Positions 50,770 through 58,614 of a stretch of 64,000 nucleotides of DNA are shown here, one piece after another. The position numbers were made by a program, and so were the translations under genes. The number at the start of each line of letters is the position of its first letter. The first letter of the stretch is position 1. This stretch comes from Rhodanobacter sp. DHB23 (lineage in GTDB: Bacteria; Pseudomonadota; Gammaproteobacteria; Xanthomonadales; Rhodanobacteraceae), in the NCBI RefSeq assembly GCF_014842975.1, contig NZ_JACYXK010000023.1, positions 62,001 to 126,000 on the forward strand, written 5' to 3'. The notes under the pieces are model-generated. The model ran no database searches and was not told the DNA's origin. It worked only from the letters and a program-made list of their open reading frames with translations.

Positions 50770-53436
50770 TCAATCCTTCGGCGCCGGCCCCTTAACCGCC
50801 GTCACCAATCCATCCGGACGCACGTACTTCGCGAATGCCTGCTGCACTTCCGGCGCGGTGAGCGCGAGGTAGTGCTGGCCGGCGATGGTCATCGCATCCA
50901 GCGGCTTGCCCTGCTGCGACAGCGTGAGCAACTGGTTGCCGATGCCGCCGAAGCTGGACTCGCCCAGCGGGATGCGGCGCAGCAGGATGCCCTTGGCCTG
51001 CATCAGCTCGGTGCCGGTCACCGGCTGCTGCTGCATCTGCTTCAGGTCCTGCACCACCAGCGCGCTGGCCGCGCCCACCTTGTCGGGATCGCAGCCGAAA
51101 TTCACCTTGTAGGTGCCGCGGTGCTTGTCGGCGTCCAGGCCCACGCCCACGGTGTAGACCAGGCCGTGCTTCTCGCGCAGGTCGCGGGTGAGCCGCGAGG
51201 CGTAGAAGCCGCCGCCCAGCACCTGGTTGCCGAGGTTGATCGCGTAGCGCGCGGGATCGTCGTAGGTGACGGCGATGGTCTGCGCCATGTCCACGCTGTC
51301 CTGCACCGCGCTGGCGTCGGGCACGTGCAGCTTGCCGGGCTGGTTGGCGGGCACGGCGGCGTAGTCGGTGTCGGGCCTGGCGCCCTCGGCCTTCCAGTCG
51401 CCGAAGGCCTGCGCGATCGCCTGCTTCGCCTGCGCCGGGTCGACCTTGCCCACGACGACGATGGTGGTCAGGTCGGGGCGGAAGGTCTGCGCGTAGTACT
51501 GCTTCACCTTGTCCAGCGTCAGCGCCATCACGTTCTGCGGTGTCGGGTGGCGCAGTTGCAGGTCATTCGCGGGCAGCAGCGCCTTGTCCAGGCCGAGCTG
51601 CAGCAGGAAGTCGGGTGACTGCAGCTGTCCGGCCAGCATGCCGGCGGTCTGCTGCTGCACCACCGGGAAGGCCTGCGCGGGCAGGGCGGGGTGCAGTTCG
51701 TTGTCGGCCAGCAGCTTCACGCCCTCGGCGAAGTGCGCGGACGGCACCGACAGCGCGAAGCTGGAGCCTGCCTCCACGTGCGCGCTGATCCCGTCCAGCG
51801 CCTGCTGGAACTGCAGGCGGTTCAGGTGTTCGGTGCCGAACGGGAACAGGCCGTCCAGCAACTCGGCCACGCCCTCCTCGCCCTTGGCCGCCTGCAGGTC
51901 CTGGTTGGTCTTGACGCTGCCGTACAGCTCCACGGTGTCGCTGATGGTTTCCGGCTGCACGATCAGCCTGAGGCCGTTCGGCAGGGTGTACGACACCGGG
52001 TCCAGCGAGGACTTCGGCACGTCGAGTTTGGCGAAGGCCTGCTCCGCCCACGCCGGCAGCTGCACCGGCTTGTCGGGGCTGGAGGCGAAGCTTTCCGCGC
52101 CGCCGAAGCCCTTGCCCGCCACCGGCTTGCCCGAGCTTTCCGGAGTGAGGATGGCGGTGATCGCGTGCGCGGGATCGAAGGTCTGCTTCGCCAGCGCGTT
52201 CACTGCATCCGGCGTCACCGCCGCGAGCGCGGCCTTGATCGCGTCGGGCGATTCGGCGTCCTGGAAGGCCAGCGCGTTCGACCACGCATTGGCGAGGCCG
52301 TCCACCGAGTTCTTCTTGAATTCCAGCGCGGCGATGGCCTTGCGCTTGGCCGCCTCCACCAGCGCCGGGTCGATGCCCTTCGTCGCCGCCTCGGCGAGGA
52401 TGGCCTGCATCTTGGCGAGGACGGGCTGCGGGTTGCCGCCCTTGGGGAAGATGCCCACCGCCATGCCCACGCCGGCCTGCGGCATCGCCTGGTCGAAGAA
52501 GCCGCCGAACAGCGCGGTGCCGTCGAAACGCATGCCGGCCAGCGCGGCGCGCTGCGAGCCCAATGCACTGCTCAGCACCATCGCCGTGGCGTAGTCCTTC
52601 GCGGTGAGGCCGGGGAAGCGGTAGCCCAGGTACACCGAGCCGTAGGGCGCGTCGGTGGGCAGTTGCACGGTCTTCGCCGCCACCGGTTTGAAGTCGAACG
52701 CGGGGCGCGCCGGCAGTGTCTTCTTCGCGATGCCGCCGAATTCCTGCTTCACCTTGGCCAGCGTGGCGACGGGGTCGACGTCGCCCGCGATCACCAGGAT
52801 CGCGTTGTTCGGCGCGTACCAGGTGTCGTGGAAGTCCTTCAGCATCGCCGCGGTGGTCTTGTCGAACGAGTCGCGCGTGCCCAGCGGCGTGTGCGCGTAG
52901 GGCGTGCCGGCGAACATCTGCTCCAGCAGCTGCGTGTAGAACTTGAAGTCGGGGCTGGACAGGTCGCGCGAGACTTCCTGCGAGATCGCGCCGCGCTCCT
53001 TGTCCCATTCCTTCGGGTCCATGTCCACGCCGCGCATGCGCAGGCCCTGCACGTGCAGGGCCACGTCGAGGTCCTGCGCAGGCGCCAGGAAGTAGTACTG
53101 CGTCACGCCCTGCGTGGTGTCCGCGTTGAACGCGCCGCCCATGTTCGCCGCGATCGCGGCGAGCTGGTCCTTGCTGAGGCCCGGGCTGCCGCGGAACATC
53201 ATGTGCTCCACCGCGTGCGCGGTGCCGGGGAAGCCGGCGGGCACTTCGTCGGAGCCGGCGAGATAGTTCATCTCGGTGGTGACCACCGGCGCCAGCGTGT
53301 CGCGCACGATCACCACGCGCAGGCCGTTGTCCAGCGTGGCGCGGGTGACGTCGGCGCCGTTGGCCGCGGCCATCGCGCCGCCGGTGGCCAGGGCCAGGCC
53401 GATCGCCATGGCCAGTCGTAGTGCTCGCTTCTTCAT
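50770..53436 (-). CDS. Two-half M16 zinc metallopeptidase
   Basis: An 888-residue periplasmic peptidase with signal peptide MKKRALRLAMAIGLALATGGAMA. The N-terminal half has the active HxxEH in GTAHAVEHMMF (His74, Glu77, His78) and the downstream glutamate in ERGAISQEV. The C-terminal half repeats the fold, but the motif reads GVAELLDGLF, so it is the inactive half typical of fused M16 proteins. It degrades peptides in a closed chamber. It lies at the end of the ABC/YtrA cluster, 69 bases after a small membrane gene, and could process a peptide handled by that system. Confidence 0.9.
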   Translation of the reverse strand: MKKRALRLAMAIGLALATGGAMAAANGADVTRATLDNGLRVVIVRDTLAPVVTTEMNYLAGSDEVPAGFPGTAHAVEHMMFRGSPGLSKDQLAAIAANMGGAFNADTTQGVTQYYFLAPAQDLDVALHVQGLRMRGVDMDPKEWDKERGAISQEVSRDLSSPDFKFYTQLLEQMFAGTPYAHTPLGTRDSFDKTTAAMLKDFHDTWYAPNNAILVIAGDVDPVATLAKVKQEFGGIAKKTLPARPAFDFKPVAAKTVQLPTDAPYGSVYLGYRFPGLTAKDYATAMVLSSALGSQRAALAGMRFDGTALFGGFFDQAMPQAGVGMAVGIFPKGGNPQPVLAKMQAILAEAATKGIDPALVEAAKRKAIAALEFKKNSVDGLANAWSNALAFQDAESPDAIKAALAAVTPDAVNALAKQTFDPAHAITAILTPESSGKPVAGKGFGGAESFASSPDKPVQLPAWAEQAFAKLDVPKSSLDPVSYTLPNGLRLIVQPETISDTVELYGSVKTNQDLQAAKGEEGVAELLDGLFPFGTEHLNRLQFQQALDGISAHVEAGSSFALSVPSAHFAEGVKLLADNELHPALPAQAFPVVQQQTAGMLAGQLQSPDFLLQLGLDKALLPANDLQLRHPTPQNVMALTLDKVKQYYAQTFRPDLTTIVVVGKVDPAQAKQAIAQAFGDWKAEGARPDTDYAAVPANQPGKLHVPDASAVQDSVDMAQTIAVTYDDPARYAINLGNQVLGGGFYASRLTRDLREKHGLVYTVGVGLDADKHRGTYKVNFGCDPDKVGAASALVVQDLKQMQQQPVTGTELMQAKGILLRRIPLGESSFGGIGNQLLTLSQQGKPLDAMTIAGQHYLALTAPEVQQAFAKYVRPDGLVTAVKGPAPKD

Positions 53437-53505
53437 CGTTCGATCCTTGTGTCGTTGCGAAGGTGGACGCGAACCCCGCGTCCCGAGGTCTGGAAGGAAA
53501 GGGTG

Positions 53506-53826
53506 TCAGCCGTCGCGCGCGCTGCCCGCGCCGGCGGCGTGCGCCGCGGCGAGGATGCGGGGCTGGGCGCGGCGGCGGGCCAGCAGTTCCCCGATGCCGG
53601 TGCACAGGCCCGCGCCGGCCAGGGCGACGCGTAGCGTCGTGTCCGCGAAAGGCCGGGGCAGGGCGAACGCGCCGGCCAGCACGATGGCGAGGCCGATGCC
53701 GCCCAGCGTGAACCAGGCGCGGCAATGCCTGCGCGCCAGCGTCGTCTGCTCGTGGAGGATGTTCGATGCGATGACGAACGGCAGCCCGTGGCCGCGCTGC
53801 AGCGACTTGATGCTGGCGAAGCTCAT
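53506..53826 (-). CDS. Small membrane protein, paralogue of the gene at 50319-50630
   Basis: A 106-residue protein with an N-terminal SIKSLQRGHGLPFVIASNILHEQTTLARR segment (read in parts), two hydrophobic helices (~40-58 and 65-82) and a basic tail RRRAQPRILAAAHAAG. It is homologous to the protein at 50319-50630. It starts by ATGA overlap with the gene before it, so it is translated from the ABC operon. Function unknown. Confidence 0.75.
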   Translation of the reverse strand: MSFASIKSLQRGHGLPFVIASNILHEQTTLARRHCRAWFTLGGIGLAIVLAGAFALPRPFADTTLRVALAGAGLCTGIGELLARRRAQPRILAAAHAAGAGSARDG

Positions 53827-54146
53827 GGGCGCGCCTCCGCGGATGGCGTCGCGTGCCGGCGGGCCATGCGCATGCTCCCGCCGTTCCGCATGGCGCCGAA
53901 CGCCAGGCCGATGCAGGCGCCCAGCACCACCGGTCGCCATGGCAGCAATGCCGGCCACAGCAATGGCAGTCCTTCGCCCAGCAGGACGCCGGTCAGCGCC
54001 GCCAGCACGCCGCGCAGCAGCGGCAGGGCTTGCCGGTGGCCGGATCGTTGCGCCAGGCGATGCAGCAGCCCTACCGTCGCGTCGATGGCCAGTCCCGCCA
54101 CGACGCAGGCCAGCAAGCCGCCGGTAAATGTGATTGCGTGATCCAT
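53823..54146 (-). CDS. Small membrane protein of the YtrA/ABC operon
   Basis: A 107-residue protein with about three hydrophobic helices (about 5-30, 43-65 and 68-88) and a basic C-terminus. No recognised family. It lies 27 bases after the second large membrane protein and overlaps the next gene by ATGA, so it belongs to the operon. It may be a subunit of the ABC transporter or its accessory. Confidence 0.7.
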   Translation of the reverse strand: MDHAITFTGGLLACVVAGLAIDATVGLLHRLAQRSGHRQALPLLRGVLAALTGVLLGEGLPLLWPALLPWRPVVLGACIGLAFGAMRNGGSMRMARRHATPSAEARP

Positions 54147-54173
54147 GCCAGTCTTCCCCGGGATGTGTTCGTT

Positions 54174-55712
54174 TCAATTCGCCAGGAACGGATGCGGCCG
54201 CTGCCGCAGACCGCGCCAGCCGCGCCGCCCCAGCCACAGCAGCACCATGGTCGCGGTGGCCCATGCGACGGCGAGGCCGGCGACGGCGCCCGCCGCCAAG
54301 GGTTGCGGATCCTTTCCCAGTGTGGCGAACAGCGGCACGAAAGTGCTTGCGGCGGCCAGCGCGCCCATGCCGGTCAGCAGCACGCCCATGCCCCAGCCCG
54401 GCAGTGCCTTGCCGCCGAACGCGCCCAGCACGCTTGCCGCCACGACAGCGGCGCAGCCGAACTGGCACAGCGTGGCGAACAGCAGCAGTGAAGGACCGGC
54501 ATGCATGGCGAGCGCGACGCCCAGCACCAGCGCAAGCAGCAGGGCTTGCAGTGCCAGCGGTCGCCCGAGTGCGGCGCGCAACAGGTCGCGGCGCAGCGAG
54601 GCGGCCTCGCCCAGCCCCGGCAGCAGCGCCAGCAGCGGAAGTTCGGCATTGGCGCGACGCCAGCGCGCCCATGGCAACAGGCTGCCCATCGCCATCAGCG
54701 CCATGCCGCCCATCAGGCCAAACCAGGCGATCACGTTGATGCCCACGCCGCGCATCACTTTGTGCAGCACGTCGCCGTGTGCCTCGCCGGCCTGCATGAC
54801 TGCCATCGCGGGAATGAACAGCAGCAGCGGCAGGCCCAGGCGCATGAAGCGGCGCGCATGCGCGCGCAAGGTCTGCGGTGCGAGGTTTTCGCCCAGCGCC
54901 ACGCGCAGCGCCAGCACCGGCGAGTTCGGGCCAACGCCGTCGAGGCATACCGATGGCGTGGCCTTGCCCTGCCGCAGATGGGCCGACGCGGCACCGTCGT
55001 GGCGCAGCGTGTCGCCCCACGCCGCACCGAGGGCGCCGTAGCTGCCGGCCATCGCGCCACTGTGCCGATACTGCATCACCATGGCGCCGCCCATGCCCGT
55101 TTCCACGGGCGCTTCGGCACGCAGCAGCTGCCGCCAGCGGAACATGTTCACCATCACCAGTACGACCAGCAGGGCCGCGCCAAGGGCGACGAAGCCCGGT
55201 TCGCCGGGGAAAGGAACGTGGATGCGATGCCGCGCACCGATGGCCAGTGCCGGCAGGAAGCCCAGCACCAGGGTGAAGTAGCGCGGCAGCAGGGCGACGG
55301 CCAGGCCGGCGCCGGCGGCCAGCGCGGACACCAGCGTGATGGTGGCGGCATCGCCGCGCGCCGGCATGAAAAGCGCCAGCGGCAATGCGACCGAGGCAAG
55401 GCCGTAAAGCAGCATGCTGCCGGCCACGACCCGCTCCACGCCCGGCAGGCGCAGGCGTCGCGCGTCGGTGGCCACCAGCAGCAGGCAGGCCATCACGCAC
55501 AGCCAGAAATAGGCTGCGCCGAAGGCGTAGAGCATCAGGCCGAAGAGCCAGCCGTGCGGGTCGCGCACGGAGAACGCGACGACCGTGGCGGCCACGCACA
55601 GCAGCAGGCTGACCACCCCGCCCAGCCAGCGCAGCGAGCGGTGCACGGTGCGCCATGGCGTGATGAAGGCGGTGAACGGGGACATGCCTGGGGATGGGTT
55701 CGTCTGGGTCAT
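54174..55712 (-). CDS. Large ABC-2-like membrane protein, paralogue 2
   Basis: A 512-residue integral membrane protein with roughly ten to twelve helices. It is homologous to the preceding gene: both have a NAELPLLALLPxLG segment in the second half and the same C-terminal signature LGxRGWxGLxxRPHPFL. A hydrophilic insert (~200-290, around MQYRHSGAMAGSYGALGAAW) separates two helical halves. Genes of this type follow YtrA-type regulators and ABC ATPases and probably form the permease of an export or peptide-sensing pump. It begins three bases after the preceding stop. Confidence 0.75.
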   Translation of the reverse strand: MTQTNPSPGMSPFTAFITPWRTVHRSLRWLGGVVSLLLCVAATVVAFSVRDPHGWLFGLMLYAFGAAYFWLCVMACLLLVATDARRLRLPGVERVVAGSMLLYGLASVALPLALFMPARGDAATITLVSALAAGAGLAVALLPRYFTLVLGFLPALAIGARHRIHVPFPGEPGFVALGAALLVVLVMVNMFRWRQLLRAEAPVETGMGGAMVMQYRHSGAMAGSYGALGAAWGDTLRHDGAASAHLRQGKATPSVCLDGVGPNSPVLALRVALGENLAPQTLRAHARRFMRLGLPLLLFIPAMAVMQAGEAHGDVLHKVMRGVGINVIAWFGLMGGMALMAMGSLLPWARWRRANAELPLLALLPGLGEAASLRRDLLRAALGRPLALQALLLALVLGVALAMHAGPSLLLFATLCQFGCAAVVAASVLGAFGGKALPGWGMGVLLTGMGALAAASTFVPLFATLGKDPQPLAAGAVAGLAVAWATATMVLLWLGRRGWRGLRQRPHPFLAN

Positions 55713-55715
55713 GGC

Positions 55716-57182
55716 TCAAGCCATCGGCAGGAACGGATGCGGCCTGCCTTGCAGACCCTGCCAGCCGCGCACGCCAAGCCGCAGCAGTGGCACGGACAAT
55801 CCTGCCCATGCGATGGCGGCGGCCCATGCGACGGCGGGCAGGCGTATGAACGGCGTGTCGTCGACCATCGGCAGCGCGAGCACGACGCTGAGATTGACCA
55901 GCAGGTAGCCACAGGTGCTCAGCACCACCAGCCAGCCATCGCGGACAGGCACGCCGCCCAGCATGACCAGGGCCAGGGTCGCCAGCATGCCCATGCCGGT
56001 GAGCTGGCCCAGCAGCAACATGGCGACGGAGTCGCCATCCAGGTGCAGGCCGGCGGCGAGGCCGAGCATGGCCAGCATCAGCAAGGCCTGCACGGCGAAC
56101 GCCGGAAGCAGGTTGGCCAGCAGCAACTCGCGCTTGATCCGCGCGGCGTCGCCCAGCTGCGGCAGCAGGGCCAGCAGCGGCAGTTCCGCGTTGTGGCGGC
56201 TCCAGCGGCGCTGCAACGTCTGCACCTGGCCCAGCGCGATGACCGCGCCCACGATGCACAACGCGAAGAGCAGCATGTCGGCATTGCCGAAAATGCTGCG
56301 CAGGACGTCGTCGCCGTGTGTAATCGTCGTCATGACGAAGCCGGGGAGCAGCATGCTGGCGAGCAGGATGCCGAGTTGCCGCCACCGGCTGGCGGATGTC
56401 TGCGGCATGCTCCAGCCGCCCATCGCGATGCGCAGGCTGCGCACGGGGTGGTCCGGGCCGCAGTGGCGCAAGTCGGCCACGGGCTGCGCCCACTGCCAGC
56501 GGCGGCGGATCTGCTGGACCTCCAGGTAGTTGCTGCGGTTGCGGCCGTACCACGCCAGCGTGCGCAGGTTGAGCATGATCGGCCTGCGCGCGCCGCTCAG
56601 CCCGGAATCGCGCCGCACGGCGCTGCGCCAGAAAACGCCGACCAGCAGCCACAGCAGGGCCGTGCACGGCACGGCCCACATCAGGAACCGGTCGGGCGAG
56701 GTCGAGGGCATGGGCAGCCATGGCCCTGCATGGTTGCCCAGGCTGGGAGCGAAACAGGCACAGATGCCGAAATACGGCGGCAAGGTGGCGTAGGCCAGGC
56801 CCAGCGCGGCACCCATCGCGATCTCGGTCAGCGCCACGGCGGCGTTGCCGCCCAGCCCTGCCAGCAGCAGCGCGGGCAGGGCGATGGTGAGCAGGACGTA
56901 GAGCGCGAGACTCGCGCCGACCTCGCGGCCCAGCGTGGGCAGGCGCAGGTGATGGGCCTCGCGCGCCAGGAGCAGCGATTGCGACAGCACGCCGGCCCAG
57001 AAGAGGCCGTCGATGAAGGCCGTGGCGCTTCCGAGATGGGTTGTCCAGGCCGGATGGTGACGGCCGACCGCGCCGCCGATCACCAGCGCGGCGAACAGCA
57101 GGGCGAAGCAGATGCCGATCCCCTTGCGCCATGGCCTGGACAGCGCCATCCATGGCAACGCCAGCAGCCGCATGGGTTTCAT
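55716..57182 (-). CDS. Large ABC-2-like membrane protein, paralogue 1
   Basis: A 488-residue integral membrane protein with about ten to twelve helices and an internal hydrophilic part (~195-265). The family-level features NAELPLLALLPQLG and LGVRGWQGLQGRPHPFL are shared with paralogue 2. The start (ATG at 57182) overlaps the stop of the ATPase (ATGA). Pairing two different permease-like proteins with one ATPase suggests a heterodimeric transporter; substrate unknown. Confidence 0.78.
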   Translation of the reverse strand: MKPMRLLALPWMALSRPWRKGIGICFALLFAALVIGGAVGRHHPAWTTHLGSATAFIDGLFWAGVLSQSLLLAREAHHLRLPTLGREVGASLALYVLLTIALPALLLAGLGGNAAVALTEIAMGAALGLAYATLPPYFGICACFAPSLGNHAGPWLPMPSTSPDRFLMWAVPCTALLWLLVGVFWRSAVRRDSGLSGARRPIMLNLRTLAWYGRNRSNYLEVQQIRRRWQWAQPVADLRHCGPDHPVRSLRIAMGGWSMPQTSASRWRQLGILLASMLLPGFVMTTITHGDDVLRSIFGNADMLLFALCIVGAVIALGQVQTLQRRWSRHNAELPLLALLPQLGDAARIKRELLLANLLPAFAVQALLMLAMLGLAAGLHLDGDSVAMLLLGQLTGMGMLATLALVMLGGVPVRDGWLVVLSTCGYLLVNLSVVLALPMVDDTPFIRLPAVAWAAAIAWAGLSVPLLRLGVRGWQGLQGRPHPFLPMA

Positions 57183-58072
57183 TCCGCGATCTCCACGAAC
57201 AGGTCCTCCAGCCCGAGCGCGTCGACGCGCGCGCCGGGCAGGCCGGCGGCTTCGGGCCAGCGGCCTTGCGCGTCGCGTTCCACCACCAGGCTGAGGCTGC
57301 CGTCGTCGTGGCGGCGCCGGCTCAGGGCCTGCGCGGGGGCTGCGGCGCTCTTCGATGCGGGCAGCCACAGGCGCGCGTAGCGCTCCTTGGTCTCGTCCAC
57401 GCCGCAGCGCAGGAGCAGGCGGCCCTCGTGCAGGAAGGCGATCTCCGAGGCCACGCGTTCGAGGTCGGAGACGATATGGGTGGAGAACAGCACTGTGGTG
57501 CCACTCTCGCCCGCGCGCAGCGCCACCTCGCGCAGCAGCTCGCGGCGCGCCACCGGATCGAGCGCGGCGGCGGGTTCGTCCAGCACCAGCAGTTCCGGCT
57601 GCGAGGCCAGGGCGCGGATCAGGTCCACGCGTTGGCGTTCGCCGGGCGAGAGCTTGGCCAGCAGCTTGTTGGGCTGGAGCTTCCAGCGCTCCAGCGTCCG
57701 GCGCGCGAACTCCGCGTCCCAGCGCGGATAGAAGCGGCCCACGAAGTCCAGCATCTGCTGCGCGGTGAGCCAGGCCAGCGCCTCGGGCTGCTGCGGTACG
57801 TAGGCGAGGCGCGCCTTGGCGTCGTCGCCAAGCTTCAGCGCCGGCTCGCCGAACACGAAGGCGCTGCCGGACAGCGGCTGCAGCAGGCCCAGCATGGCGC
57901 GGATCAGGGTGGACTTGCCCGCGCCGTTGCGCCCGATCAGGCCCAGCACGCTGCCCGGCTCCAGCGCGAGATCCACGCCGCGCAGCACGTTGCTGCCCTC
58001 GTAGCAGTGGGTGAGGCCCCAGGCGGCGAGCGGAGCGGTGTTGTGCGCGGTGTCCTTCAGTACGGCGTTCAT
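57179..58072 (-). CDS. ABC transporter ATP-binding protein
   Basis: A 297-residue ATPase. Walker A GRNGAGKST (~45), an LSPGERQRVDL signature (replacing LSGGQ), Walker B LLVLDEP and switch STHIVSDLERV. The C-terminal ~80 residues form an extra beta-rich domain common in YtrB/BcrA-like exporter ATPases. It couples ATP hydrolysis to the two membrane proteins encoded next. It starts 37 bases after the GntR gene; the ATG at 58072 begins MNAVLKDT. Confidence 0.93.
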   Translation of the reverse strand: MNAVLKDTAHNTAPLAAWGLTHCYEGSNVLRGVDLALEPGSVLGLIGRNGAGKSTLIRAMLGLLQPLSGSAFVFGEPALKLGDDAKARLAYVPQQPEALAWLTAQQMLDFVGRFYPRWDAEFARRTLERWKLQPNKLLAKLSPGERQRVDLIRALASQPELLVLDEPAAALDPVARRELLREVALRAGESGTTVLFSTHIVSDLERVASEIAFLHEGRLLLRCGVDETKERYARLWLPASKSAAAPAQALSRRRHDDGSLSLVVERDAQGRWPEAAGLPGARVDALGLEDLFVEIAE

Positions 58073-58109
58073 GATCTTTCCCCAGTTCGATCCGTGGTGT
58101 GCGTTGAAT

Positions 58110-58493
58110 TCAGTCGCCCAGCAGCCTGGTGAGCCGGCGCAGCACGGGCTCGGCGGGCAGTTCCAGTTCGCGCGCATGGCGGGCCAGTTCCAGCATCTGC
58201 GGCTCCAGCAGGGCGAGGCGCTGGCTCTCGCTCTGGCTGGCCCGTCGCGTGGCCGCCACCGCCATGCCCTTGCCGCGCAGGCGTTCGAGCAGGCCTTCCG
58301 TCTCGGCCAGGCCGTAGGCGCGCGACACCGTCATCGGGTTGATTGCGTGGAAGCCGGCCACGTCGCGCACCGAGGGCAGCAGCTCGCCCGCGGCAAGCTG
58401 GCCGCCGGCGATCAGGCGCCGCAACTGCTCCACGATCTGCCGGTAGATCGGCTCGGGGGCGTTGGGCTGGATGGTGAGCAGGGAGGCATCCAT
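58110..58493 (-). CDS. YtrA-type GntR family transcriptional repressor
   Basis: A 127-residue regulator with a winged helix-turn-helix (~10-75: PEPIYRQIVEQLRRLIAGG, LLPSVRDVAGFHAINPMTVSRAY) and a short helical C-terminus, the length of the YtrA subfamily. It should repress its own operon. The ATG at 58493 sits at the predicted transcription start of a -10/-35 promoter (58501-58530), so the mRNA may be leaderless; an ATG at 58502 is a second candidate but would fall within the -10 box. It heads the ABC operon. Confidence 0.9.
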   Translation of the reverse strand: MDASLLTIQPNAPEPIYRQIVEQLRRLIAGGQLAAGELLPSVRDVAGFHAINPMTVSRAYGLAETEGLLERLRGKGMAVAATRRASQSESQRLALLEPQMLELARHARELELPAEPVLRRLTRLLGD

Positions 58494-58530
58494 GTGTATC
58501 AATACAACAATACACGTGGCGCGGAGTCAA
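58494..58530 (-). promoter_or_regulatory. Promoter and palindromic operator of the YtrA/ABC operon
   Basis: The palindrome GTGTAT-N10-ATACAC spans 58494-58515. On the minus strand TTGACT (58525-58530) and TGTATT (58501-58506) are 18 bases apart, so the -10 lies inside the operator and the start of transcription falls at or next to the ATG. A repressor bound here would exclude RNA polymerase. Confidence 0.6.
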
Positions 58531-58614
58531 GCATGACCTGTGGCAGGGCGTCCTCGTCCGCGCCAAGCCTGTGCAAGACTTGCCGCCTGCCTACCGACCG
58601 CACGAGGAACTGCC

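Noticed and set aside
53506-57153. A long minus-strand frame that runs through both large permease-like genes and ends as the 106-residue protein
   Set aside because: Only its last 106 codons are real; upstream it is an off-frame shadow of the permease genes.
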